Shown here: piece by piece, positions 52,272 to 60,305 of the stretch
How positions within the stretch are numbered: the first letter of the stretch is position 1
How the letters are laid out: every line of letters begins with the position of its first letter
DNA from: an uncultured Eubacterium sp.
GTDB taxonomy: Bacteria > Bacillota > Clostridia > Peptostreptococcales > Anaerovoracaceae
Assembly (NCBI GenBank): GCA_900543485.1
Contig: UQRM01000008.1
Span: 32,780 to 96,779, forward strand
Reading direction: 5' to 3'
DNA: 64,000 nt
Notes under the pieces: model-generated
Database searches by the model: none
The model's input: the letters and a program-made list of their open reading frames with translations, nothing else
What the model was told of the DNA's origin: nothing
Translations under genes and position numbers: made by a program

Positions 52272-55200
52272 TCAGCAGGCATCTTCTCTGTCGGCGCGCT
52301 TCTTCCTTTCGGGATCCGAGTTTCTCTCCTCCTGACCGCTCTTTTCCCCTTCTTTGATATCTATTACATCCTTCATCTTCTCGGCTTCTTTCTTTGCCAG
52401 ATTCTTATGGGCCGTGGCCATCATCAGCTTTATCCTGTTGAGCTGATTGACATCAGATGCTCCGGGATCGTAGTCGATAGCCGCTATATTAGCCATCGGA
52501 TTTCTCTTCCTGAGAGCTTTCATCATCCCCTTGCCCGTAACATGATTAGGCAGACAGGCGAATGGCTGCATGCAAATGATGTTCTCCACACCATCATCTA
52601 TCAGATCGACCATTTCACCCGTAAGCAGCCAGCCTTCACCGCACTGGTTGCCCAGAGAGATTATCTCCTGCGCCTTGTCAGCGATATCGGCTATCCTCAT
52701 CGGCTCATGGAACCTTTTGCTCTCCCTGAGAGCTTTCCTCATAGGCTTCCTGAAATGCTCTATGACAGAGATCGCGGCTTTGTTTCCCATCATCAGCCCG
52801 TAACTTCCTGACAGCACCTCGTAGTTGAACTGCTTACTGTACATACCGTACAGCAGGAAATCCGTCAGATCCAGCACTACGGCTTCGCCGCCTTCGCTCT
52901 CGATGATATTGACCACATCGTTGTTGGCGTTAGGATGATATTTGACCAATATCTCTCCCACGACGCCTACTTTTGGTTTCTTTATATCCAACAGCGGCAG
53001 CTCGTCAAAAGCCTTGACGATATCAGCCATATTGCGTTTGTACTGTCTGTAACTGCCGGATATGACGTTCTCTCTGGCCTTTTCCACCCATCTGTCGTAA
53101 AGGGCATTGGCAGAACCAGGCTCGGCTTCGTAAGGTCTGGTGGCGTACAGCACTCTCATGAAAAGATCTCCGTACATGACGCCCATCAGGCATTTTTTCA
53201 CTATGGCCGGAGTGAATTTGAAGCCCGGATTGCTTTCCAGTCCCGCCATGTTTATGGAAATCACAGGTATCTGTTCCATTCCCAGGTCCTTCAGGGCCTT
53301 TCGGAGAAGAGACACATAGTTGCTGGCTCTGCATCCGCCCCCCGTCTGGCTCATGAATATACCTACCTTGTCCAGATCCACCTCTCCTGATTTCAGATAA
53401 GATATTATCTGTCCCAGAGTCACTATAGTCGGGTAACAAGCATCGTTGTTTATGTACTTGAGTCCTTCATCCACCGCTCTCTTGTCTACAGTCGGCAGCC
53501 TTTTGACCTTATATCCCGCGCTGCCGATAGCCGCCTCCAGAAACTGAAAATGTATCGGGGACATCTCCGGTATGAGTATTGTGTAGTCCTTCCTCATGTC
53601 CTTAGTGAAATATACACGCTCATACGGTTTCCTGTCATCCACGTGCTTTACGCCATTCTTTTCCCGCTCGTCCATGGCTGCCTTGAGGGATCTTATCCTT
53701 ATCCTGGCGGCGCCCATGTTGGTACCCTCGTCTATCTTGAGAACTGTATAAAGCTTATTGTTCTTTCTCGTTATCTCTTCCACCTGGTCAGTCGTCACGG
53801 CGTCCAGACCGCATCCGAAGGAGTTGAGCTGCACTATCTCCACATCGTCAGTCGTACCTGCGAAAGTAGCGGCTTTGTAGAGCCGTGAATGGTACATCCA
53901 CTGATCCAGCACCCTGATAGGTCTCTCCAGCTTGCCCAGATGGGCTACTGAATCTTCAGTAAGAACCACCATATCGAAGGAGGTGATTATCTTATCGATA
54001 CCATGATTCACCTCAGGATCCAGATGATACGGTCTTCCGGCCAGTACCACCGACTTCTTGCCGTGTTCCCTGGCGTATTTCAGTGCGTATTCTCCTGCCT
54101 TCTTTATATCGTCTTTCACCTTCTTATCTTCGGCCCGGGCAGCTTTCACCGCCTCAGCCAGTTCCGTCCTGGTGACGCCGGTACGCTCCAGCACCTTATA
54201 AAGCTCTCTGACCAGGAAATCATCGTTATCGTAAGGCAGGAACGGATGAGTGAAGATAACCTCATTATCCTGGAATATATCATCCATATTGCCAGCTATC
54301 ACTTCCGGATATGTGGCGACGATAGGACAATTATAGTGATTAGGCGCATCCTTATCCTCAGCTCTCTCGTAATTGATGCTTGGATAGAATATCCACTTGG
54401 CGCCATGGTCCACCAGCCACTTGATATGCCCGTGCACCAGCTTGGCCGGATAACACGCTGTATCGGATGAAATAGTCTCCATACCCTTTTCATACATGTC
54501 CTTGCTGGATACAGGCGACAGCTTGACGCTGAATCCCAGCTTGGTAAACATAGTGAACCAGAACGGATAGTTCTCATACATATTGAGGACTCTCGGGATG
54601 CCTACTACACCTCTCCTGGACTCTTCCTCTGTGAGAGGCTTGTACTTGAAAAGCCTTTCCAGCTTATACTGATAGAGATTAGGCAGCTGATTCACTTCCT
54701 CCGCCGCTTTTCCTTCTCCACGCTCGCATCTGTTGCCCGTGAAGAACTTGCTGCCATCGCTGAACTTGTTTATAGTCATCAGACAGTTGTTCTCACACTT
54801 GCCGCACCTGACATGACTTATGGTCACATTGAAGGTCGCTATATCGTCAGGAGTAATGACCGACGACTCCGTTCCCTCCACGTAATTTTCTCTGGCTATC
54901 AGAGCCGCTCCGTACGCGCCCATCAGCCCCGCGATATCCGGCCTTACTATCTCCTTTCCCAAGACATTCTCAATGGCTCTGAGAACAGCGTCATTGAGGA
55001 AGGTACCGCCTTGTACCACGATCTTGTCTCCCGCCTCTTCCGGATTCCTCAGCTTGATAACTTTATAGAGGGCATTCTTTATTACCGAATAAGAGAGCCC
55101 CGCGGAAATATCTCCGATAGTGGCGCCTTCCTTCTGCGCCTGCTTGACCTTGGAATTCATGAACACTGTGCATCTCGTCCCCAGATCCACAGGAGCATCA

Positions 55201-56609
55201 GCAAACAGCGCCGCCTTAGCGAAAGACTGGACATCCATGTTTACCGACTTGGCGTACGTTTCTATAAAGGAGCCACATCCCGACGAGCATGCCTCGTTGA
55301 GCATGATATTATAGATAGCCCCATCTTTTATCCTCATGCACTTCATGTCCTGACCGCCTATATCCAGGATAAAATCCACGCCAGGCAAAAATTCTTCCGC
55401 AGCCTTATAATGAGCCATGGTCTCTATCTCGCCCAGATCAGCCTTGAAAGCTGCCTTTATCAGCCCTTCCCCATAGCCCGTCGCTGTCACATTGGCTATA
55501 TGAGCCTTAGGCGGAAGGAGCGAATAAAGCTCCTTGAACATGTTCATAGTAGCATCCAGCGGTTTTCCCTCATTGCCTGTATAGTAGGAGTAAAGCAGAT
55601 TCTTGTCCTCGTCGATGAGAGCCGCTTTAGTGGTAGTGGATCCCGCATCTATACCCAGGAACACCTTGCCCTTGGCCTTCCTTATATCTTTTCTCTTTAT
55701 CCTGTCTCTCTCGTGTCTTTCTCTGAAGTGTCTGTAGTCATCTTCGTCAGCAAAGAGTGGATCCACATGCTTGGTATCTGACAACGCCGCCGGATCTGCA
55801 TGCTCTATCCTTTCCAGGATCTCACTGAATTTCACTTCGTCATATTTAGACGAATTCATAGCTGCGCCTATAGCGACGAAATACTTGGAATCTTTCGGGA
55901 ATATGACCTCGTCATCCTTCAACTCCAGCGTCTCTATGAACCGTTTCCTAAGCTCCGAAAGGAACGACAACGGACCGCCCAGAAAAGCTACTTTTCCCTT
56001 GATGGTATGACCACATGCCAAACCGCTTATAGTCTGGTTGACAACAGCCTGGAATATGGATGCCGACAGATCTTCTATGGACGCCCCCTCATTGATAAGC
56101 GGCTGTATGTCTGTCTTGGCGAACACTCCGCATCTGGCTGCTATGGGATATATCATCGAATGCTTCTTAGCCGCCTCATTGAGCCCGGCAGCATCCGTAT
56201 TGAGAAGAGCCGCCATCTGGTCTATGAAAGCGCCCGTCCCTCCGGCACAAGTGCCGTTCATTCTCTGCTCTATAGTCTGACCATAAAAAGTTATCTTGGC
56301 GTCCTCGCCGCCCAGCTCTATGGCCACATCTGTCTCCGGTATCAGTGCCTCTACAGCTGAGCTGCACGTCACCACCTCCTGCTCGAACGGTATACCCAGT
56401 ATATTGGACAGCGACAATCCGCCCGACCCTGTTATCACGGTCCGAAGCTCTATATCGCCGACTGCCTTATACATATCATCCAGCAAATCGATAACTGTCT
56501 TGAAAACGTTTGACATATGCCGCTCGTATCTGCTGTACCTGATATTGCCCTCATCATCGAGCAACACCAGCTTTACAGTAGTCGAACCGACATCTATACC
56601 TAATCTCAT
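52272..56609 (-). CDS. Giant 2-hydroxyacyl-CoA dehydratase activase-related protein
   Basis: 1445 residues. Two ASKHA ATPase domains of the BcrAD/HgdC type lie in tandem: the first from [17 protein letters not shown] to about 280 (with [13 protein letters not shown]), the second from [16 protein letters not shown] at about 320 to 600 (with [10 protein letters not shown] and [18 protein letters not shown], whose cysteines match the [4Fe-4S] site of HgdC). A cysteine-bearing link [13 protein letters not shown] leads to a DUF2229 domain (about 665-890). Two stretches resembling the dehydratase subunit follow (about 1005-1410; [13 protein letters not shown]). In related systems the activase uses ATP to push an electron into an Fe-S cluster of the dehydratase. 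Here activator and target-like parts are in one chain, and no separate dehydratase genes are near. The reaction is unknown. Confidence 0.88.
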   Translation of the reverse strand: MRLGIDVGSTTVKLVLLDDEGNIRYSRYERHMSNVFKTVIDLLDDMYKAVGDIELRTVITGSGGLSLSNILGIPFEQEVVTCSSAVEALIPETDVAIELGGEDAKITFYGQTIEQRMNGTCAGGTGAFIDQMAALLNTDAAGLNEAAKKHSMIYPIAARCGVFAKTDIQPLINEGASIEDLSASIFQAVVNQTISGLACGHTIKGKVAFLGGPLSFLSELRKRFIETLELKDDEVIFPKDSKYFVAIGAAMNSSKYDEVKFSEILERIEHADPAALSDTKHVDPLFADEDDYRHFRERHERDRIKRKDIRKAKGKVFLGIDAGSTTTKAALIDEDKNLLYSYYTGNEGKPLDATMNMFKELYSLLPPKAHIANVTATGYGEGLIKAAFKADLGEIETMAHYKAAEEFLPGVDFILDIGGQDMKCMRIKDGAIYNIMLNEACSSGCGSFIETYAKSVNMDVQSFAKAALFADAPVDLGTRCTVFMNSKVKQAQKEGATIGDISAGLSYSVIKNALYKVIKLRNPEEAGDKIVVQGGTFLNDAVLRAIENVLGKEIVRPDIAGLMGAYGAALIARENYVEGTESSVITPDDIATFNVTISHVRCGKCENNCLMTINKFSDGSKFFTGNRCERGEGKAAEEVNQLPNLYQYKLERLFKYKPLTEEESRRGVVGIPRVLNMYENYPFWFTMFTKLGFSVKLSPVSSKDMYEKGMETISSDTACYPAKLVHGHIKWLVDHGAKWIFYPSINYERAEDKDAPNHYNCPIVATYPEVIAGNMDDIFQDNEVIFTHPFLPYDNDDFLVRELYKVLERTGVTRTELAEAVKAARAEDKKVKDDIKKAGEYALKYAREHGKKSVVLAGRPYHLDPEVNHGIDKIITSFDMVVLTEDSVAHLGKLERPIRVLDQWMYHSRLYKAATFAGTTDDVEIVQLNSFGCGLDAVTTDQVEEITRKNNKLYTVLKIDEGTNMGAARIRIRSLKAAMDEREKNGVKHVDDRKPYERVYFTKDMRKDYTILIPEMSPIHFQFLEAAIGSAGYKVKRLPTVDKRAVDEGLKYINNDACYPTIVTLGQIISYLKSGEVDLDKVGIFMSQTGGGCRASNYVSLLRKALKDLGMEQIPVISINMAGLESNPGFKFTPAIVKKCLMGVMYGDLFMRVLYATRPYEAEPGSANALYDRWVEKARENVISGSYRQYKRNMADIVKAFDELPLLDIKKPKVGVVGEILVKYHPNANNDVVNIIESEGGEAVVLDLTDFLLYGMYSKQFNYEVLSGSYGLMMGNKAAISVIEHFRKPMRKALRESKRFHEPMRIADIADKAQEIISLGNQCGEGWLLTGEMVDLIDDGVENIICMQPFACLPNHVTGKGMMKALRKRNPMANIAAIDYDPGASDVNQLNRIKLMMATAHKNLAKKEAEKMKDVIDIKEGEKSGQEERNSDPERKKRADREDAC

Positions 56610-56624
56610 ACACTAATCCTTTCC

Positions 56625-56742
56625 TCTGTTCGTCGCGCAAGGCGCGACATCCAAGTTACCCGGCTTCATTTTCTTCGGCCCGAAGGGCCTTTCACTCAAA
56701 CCGGGGTTCCTTCTGTTCGTCGCGCAAGGTGCGACATCCAAG
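56625..56742. repeat. Two 31-bp direct repeats, each a hairpin, in the leader of the giant gene
   Basis: The 31-bp units at 56625-56655 and 56712-56742 differ at one base. Each begins TCTGTTCGTCGCGCAAGG, continues YGCGACATCCAAG, and folds as GTCGCGC-AAG-GYGCGAC. Between them GGCCC-GAA-GGGCC forms another hairpin. They lie 16-133 bases before the start codon of the 1445-residue protein. Confidence 0.88.
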
Positions 56743-56752
56743 CTTCTATGAA

Positions 56753-56781
56753 TGCTATATATATATGAAACGAAATTTCAA
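56753..56781 (-). promoter_or_regulatory. Candidate promoter of the giant gene
   Basis: On the minus strand TTGAAA, about 16 bases and TATAGC within an AT-alternating run. The -35 is good, the -10 weak. Confidence 0.4.
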
Positions 56782-56804
56782 TTTTTATTGTACTATGATA
56801 TAAT
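56776..56804 (+). promoter_or_regulatory. Promoter of the cysteine-rich protein gene
   Basis: TTTCAA, a 17-base spacer and TATAAT with an upstream TGA (extended -10). The predicted start of transcription falls on or within a base or two of the ATG at 56811. Confidence 0.6.
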
Positions 56805-56810
56805 AATTTC

Positions 56811-57437
56811 ATGAAAAGTTCAATCAAAAAAGACACATTTAAAGCTATATACCGATTATTGGATAAAGTTTCTCCAATTGATGGCGATTGCGGACGCCTG
56901 TGTGGCAGTCTATGCTGCACATATGAGCCTGAAACGGCCTCGTGTCAGACCGGCCATGAAGGCTGTTCCGAAAACGCAGAGGCTTGCTGCGAACCATCAG
57001 AAGGATCTTCGCTGGGCATCTATCTGCTTCCCGGTGAAGAAAAGTTATTCACCGGTCATGAAGACTGGCTGGAATGGGACTGGGAGTACGCCGAGGATTA
57101 TGAGTTTCCTGACAGCTGGCACGGCAAGGTGTATTTTCTCAAGTGCCTTAACGCGCCATCCTGCCACCGGCAAATGCGTCCGCTCCAGTGCAGAGTATTC
57201 CCCCTGACACCCCATCTGGATCAGTACGGACAGCTGTATATGATATATCAAAGCGGGCAACTTCCCTACAAGTGCCCGCTCATACACGAAAAAATCAAAC
57301 TAAACGAAGATTTCCTGAAAGCCAATTATACGGTATGGAAACACCTTCTCCGCGATCCTCTCATTTTCGATCTGGTGGAGATGGACTCAGCTTTCAGAGA
57401 AGACGATGGAGAAAATATCGTCTACCTTTATCCCTGA
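56811..57437 (+). CDS. Cysteine-rich protein, YkgJ-like metal-binding family
   Basis: 208 residues with about 14 cysteines. DGDCGRLCGSLCC (about 24-36) and a second cluster through EACCEP (about 57-62) precede CLNAPSCHRQMRPLQCRVFPL, which is close to the CxxC...RP..CR.FP pattern of the YkgJ zinc or iron-chelating family. A further cysteine lies in YKCPLIHEK. It probably binds an Fe-S cluster or zinc; its role is unknown. There is no ribosome binding site before the ATG, and the promoter sits so close that the mRNA may be leaderless. It converges on the MATE gene with 5 bases between. Confidence 0.7.
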   Translation: MKSSIKKDTFKAIYRLLDKVSPIDGDCGRLCGSLCCTYEPETASCQTGHEGCSENAEACCEPSEGSSLGIYLLPGEEKLFTGHEDWLEWDWEYAEDYEFPDSWHGKVYFLKCLNAPSCHRQMRPLQCRVFPLTPHLDQYGQLYMIYQSGQLPYKCPLIHEKIKLNEDFLKANYTVWKHLLRDPLIFDLVEMDSAFREDDGENIVYLYP

Positions 57438-57442
57438 TACCC

Positions 57443-58846
57443 TCAACGCATGTCCTCGCTTATTATATCGAGACGCTTTATCTCCTTCCTGTACACGTAT
57501 CTCAGCGCTATGATGAAATACACTGTACCTATCAGCTCTGCCAGAGGGAATGAATACCATACCAGTCCGAGTCCTGAGATGGATGCGAGTATCCACGCCA
57601 GTGGCAGTATCCCTACCAGCTGTCTCAGGAGAGATCCCCACAGGCTCATGAAACCGTGGCCGATAGCCTGGAATATGGACGATGACATGATGCCGAAGGC
57701 GGCCGGCAGGAAGCACAGGCTTATAGTCCTCAGAGCCGGGATCCCGATATCGTACATCGCCTGATTCCCCGTGGAATTGAATATTGTGATCAGCTCTCTC
57801 GGGAATACCTGGAATATCACCAGTCCTATGGCCATTATCACAGCAGCCGTCAGCAATCCTTTCTTGTAAGCTTCCATCAGGCGTTTCCTGCTTCTGGCGC
57901 CATAATTGAATCCCATTATAGGCAGCACTCCCTGATTTAGTCCGAAAACAGGCATGAAGATAAAGGACTGAAGTCTTCCATACACACCCATAACGGCTAC
58001 CGCTGTCTCATTGATACTTCCCAGTATTATATTCATGCCAAACTGCATTATGGAAGCGATGGACTGCATCAACATCGCGGGAGCCCCTACCGCATAGATA
58101 TCCTTGAGTATCCTGCTCTGAGTCTTCCATCCGAACAGTTTCACATGCACGGCATGCTCTCTTCCAAACAGGAATATCTGTCCCAGGCACATGGAGAGGA
58201 ACTGTCCCAGCACCGTAGCTACCGCAGCTCCCGTGACTCCCATTTCAGGGAACGACCCTATACCGAATATCAACACAGGATCCATGATTATATTGGTCAC
58301 GGCGCCTACCATGCTGCATATCATCGGTATCTTCATGCTGCCCGTCGACTGGAGTATCTTCTCTGTGGTTATCTGTACGATGGAAAACAGCGAACCTATA
58401 GTGATTATCCTCATGTAATCTATACCGTTCTCCACGATATACGGAGTGTCAGACATCAGCTCCATCATCGGTACAGACAGGAATATCCCTATGAGCGCGA
58501 AAAAGGCCCAGCTGAAAAATGAAAGTCTGTATCCATGACTGGCTGCCATATCCGCTTCCTCATATCGTTTCGCTCCCAGCCTTCTGGAAATCAGCGAGTT
58601 TATACCCACGCCTGTTCCCACCGCTACCGATATGATAAGCATCTGGATCGGGAATATGTAAGTCACCGCCGCCAGCGCCTGCTCACTTATGAGCGATACG
58701 AAAAAGCTGTCCACCACGTTATAAAAAGCCTGAATGAACATCGAGATGATGGCCGGCCATGACATGGTGAATATCAGCTTACCTACAGGCATATCCGCCA
58801 TTTTTTTAACGTGATCGGAATTGTTGAGTCTGTCGTTGTTGTCCAT
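57443..58846 (-). CDS. MATE-family efflux transporter
   Basis: 467 residues, 12 membrane segments in two similar halves. The start region MPVGKLIFTMSWPAIISMFI and SRRLGAKRYEEAD after the second helix are typical of NorM/DinF-like proteins of Clostridia. It exports drugs or metabolites with a Na+ or H+ gradient; the substrate is unknown. AGGGAGAGAAGAA precedes the ATG. Confidence 0.92.
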   Translation of the reverse strand: MDNNDRLNNSDHVKKMADMPVGKLIFTMSWPAIISMFIQAFYNVVDSFFVSLISEQALAAVTYIFPIQMLIISVAVGTGVGINSLISRRLGAKRYEEADMAASHGYRLSFFSWAFFALIGIFLSVPMMELMSDTPYIVENGIDYMRIITIGSLFSIVQITTEKILQSTGSMKIPMICSMVGAVTNIIMDPVLIFGIGSFPEMGVTGAAVATVLGQFLSMCLGQIFLFGREHAVHVKLFGWKTQSRILKDIYAVGAPAMLMQSIASIMQFGMNIILGSINETAVAVMGVYGRLQSFIFMPVFGLNQGVLPIMGFNYGARSRKRLMEAYKKGLLTAAVIMAIGLVIFQVFPRELITIFNSTGNQAMYDIGIPALRTISLCFLPAAFGIMSSSIFQAIGHGFMSLWGSLLRQLVGILPLAWILASISGLGLVWYSFPLAELIGTVYFIIALRYVYRKEIKRLDIISEDMR

Positions 58847-58896
58847 TTCTTCTCTCCCTGCATTGTATATTTGCTGTCCGGATTTATCGTTTCTAT

Positions 58897-58928
58897 AAAA
58901 ATTTGCCTAAAGTATTAGGCAAATTTTT
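58897..58928. terminator. Perfect 14-bp inverted repeat, terminator of the redox genes or operator of MATE
   Basis: AAAAATTTGCCTAA-AGTA-TTAGGCAAATTTTT. The A/T ends give a T-tract in both directions, as in a two-way terminator, and it lies 92 bases past the FTR-like gene. The same sequence is 51 bases upstream of the MATE start, where an operator is also possible. Confidence 0.65.
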
Positions 58929-59019
58929 ACTTTCAATATTCAATACAATACTAGCTTACCGCTGCAGGGAAGTCAAGCCAAAAGATATTTTCCAAATTGC
59001 CTTACAATTGCTGTCACTG

Positions 59020-59220
59020 TCAATCTTTTGATTTGTAATAAAGCATGCAGTGGCAGTAACCTTCGAAGTCGGGATCAGCCATTTGATCTTTGAATTCCTG
59101 GCATATGCACTTGTTTTCCGGCTTTATCTCAAGCCGACAGGGGCAATAACCATTCTTCTGCTTGAGCCCTTCTCTTATCCTGGCCACCAGTTCCTTATCC
59201 TCATTCAATCTTACAGCCAT
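59020..59220 (-). CDS. Ferredoxin:thioredoxin reductase catalytic-subunit-like protein
   Basis: 66 residues. The cysteine pattern is that of the FTR catalytic chain: CPCR (about 26-29), CICQEF (about 39-44) and YCHCMLYY (about 55-62). In chloroplast FTR these hold a [4Fe-4S] cluster next to a redox disulfide and pass electrons from ferredoxin to thioredoxin. No variable subunit is present, so the partner is unclear. It follows the superoxide reductase gene by 18 bases, so both belong to one redox unit. Confidence 0.85.
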   Translation of the reverse strand: MAVRLNEDKELVARIREGLKQKNGYCPCRLEIKPENKCICQEFKDQMADPDFEGYCHCMLYYKSKD

Positions 59221-59238
59221 CTGTTCTCACCGAAAAGA

Positions 59239-59604
59239 TCAAGCCTTCCACAGTCCGTGAAGATTGCAGTATTCGTATACAGCCACCAGCTTGTCATTGT
59301 TGAGAGTGAATTCAGCCTCAGGCTTCGTGCCCGGCTTCAGGTACTTTATCTGGTGTCCGTTTTCCGTCTCCAGACATACGAATGTGATGTAGTGTTCTTC
59401 CTGCATAGGATGTTCAACAGAGCCTACCTTTACCTTTACTGTATCGCCAGTCTGTTCAACTACAGGAACGTGCTTTTCCTGAGCGGCATCAGTAGTTCCA
59501 GGTACTATCTCAGTCATCTTCTGACCACAGCACATTACAGGAACGCCCTTGTCCTCTATTTTTGTTATGATATTTCCGCAGTGTTCGCATTTATAGAATT
59601 TCAT
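59239..59604 (-). CDS. Superoxide reductase (desulfoferrodoxin, two-iron type)
   Basis: 121 residues. The N-terminal desulforedoxin domain holds iron with CEHC (about 6-9) and MCCGQK (about 24-29). The catalytic domain has EKHVP (about 43-47), EHPMQEEHYI (about 63-72) and CNLHG (about 113-117), giving the four His and one Cys ligands plus the Glu-Lys pair of the active site. It reduces superoxide to hydrogen peroxide without making oxygen, the usual defence of anaerobes. It is first in a two-gene unit with the FTR-like protein. Confidence 0.95.
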   Translation of the reverse strand: MKFYKCEHCGNIITKIEDKGVPVMCCGQKMTEIVPGTTDAAQEKHVPVVEQTGDTVKVKVGSVEHPMQEEHYITFVCLETENGHQIKYLKPGTKPEAEFTLNNDKLVAVYEYCNLHGLWKA

Positions 59605-59667
59605 GTTTCTACCTCCTTGATTTGGTACTTTTCATTTCGAATTACTATATTTTTACCTTATAAGTCC

Positions 59668-59695
59668 ATAATACTCCTTTTTTTCCATAAGTCAA
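59668..59695 (-). promoter_or_regulatory. Promoter of the superoxide reductase unit
   Basis: On the minus strand TTGACT, a 16-base spacer and TATTAT. No good PerR box is seen. Confidence 0.65.
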
Positions 59696-59899
59696 GGCTA
59701 TTTCGAAAAAATGCACCAAAAAAGTCCAAAATAATCTCCTGATAAAAAATCCGACAGCAGATATCACTCCTTTTACCCATCCTTATTGACATATCTCTTC
59801 TAAGGTGATAGCGTTATAGATGAGATGTTCCGTTCCGGGGCTCTGGCGGATCATTTCCCTTTCACAAAAGAGCCTGCTTGATAAAAGGAGTGTTATGAA

Positions 59900-60289
59900 A
59901 TGAAAATCGCCGTTACTTATGAAAATGGTCAGGTCTTCCAGCATTTTGGCCATACTGAAAGCTTCAAGATCTACCAGACCGGAGGCAAAGATATCGAAAG
60001 CGAGGAAGTGGTCGGCACCGGCGGCAGTGGTCACGGGGCTCTGGCAGGCTTTCTCAAAGAGAGAGATGTAAATGTCCTCATCTGCGGAGGTATTGGAGGC
60101 GGAGCCAAAAATGCCCTGGCAGAAGCCGGCATCACGCTTGTTGGCGGCGTTTCGGGCAGCGCCGATCAGGCAGTCCGGGATTATCTCGACGGGAATCTGG
60201 AATTTGACTCAGAAGCCACCTGCGACCATCACGGCGAAGGAGAGGCTCATCACGGCGGAAACTGTGGTCACGAAAAATGCGGCTCGTAA
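59900..60289 (+). CDS. NifX/NifB-like dinitrogenase cofactor family protein
   Basis: 129 residues. MKIAVTYENGQVFQHFGHTE is the typical start; GGIGGGAKNALAEAGI and GVSGSADQAVRDYL are the other family blocks. The last 25 residues are rich in His, Cys and Gly (DHHGEGEAHHGGNCGHEKC) and look able to bind metal. Members outside nif clusters are thought to carry Fe-S or iron-molybdenum-type cofactors; no nif genes are present. It is divergent from the superoxide reductase. AAAGGAGTGTTATGAA precedes the ATG. TTGACA is present at 59786 but has no well-spaced -10. Confidence 0.9.
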   Translation: MKIAVTYENGQVFQHFGHTESFKIYQTGGKDIESEEVVGTGGSGHGALAGFLKERDVNVLICGGIGGGAKNALAEAGITLVGGVSGSADQAVRDYLDGNLEFDSEATCDHHGEGEAHHGGNCGHEKCGS

Positions 60290-60297
60290 TGAGCCGC
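60272..60297 (-). terminator. Terminator of ppx-ppk, inside the NifX-like gene end
   Basis: GCGGCTC / GAGCCGC with a 5-base loop, followed by ATTTTTC on the minus strand. The convergent NifX-like gene ends within it. Confidence 0.8.
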
Positions 60298-60305
60298 ACC
60301 ATGAT

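Noticed and set aside
56625-56742. The 31-bp repeats as a CRISPR array
   Set aside because: Only two copies, the spacing does not suit spacers, the spacer itself is a hairpin, and no cas genes are near.
59605-59700. PerR box in front of the superoxide reductase gene
   Set aside because: TTATAAGTCCATAAT looks similar at first, but only the left half matches TTATAATNATTATAA.
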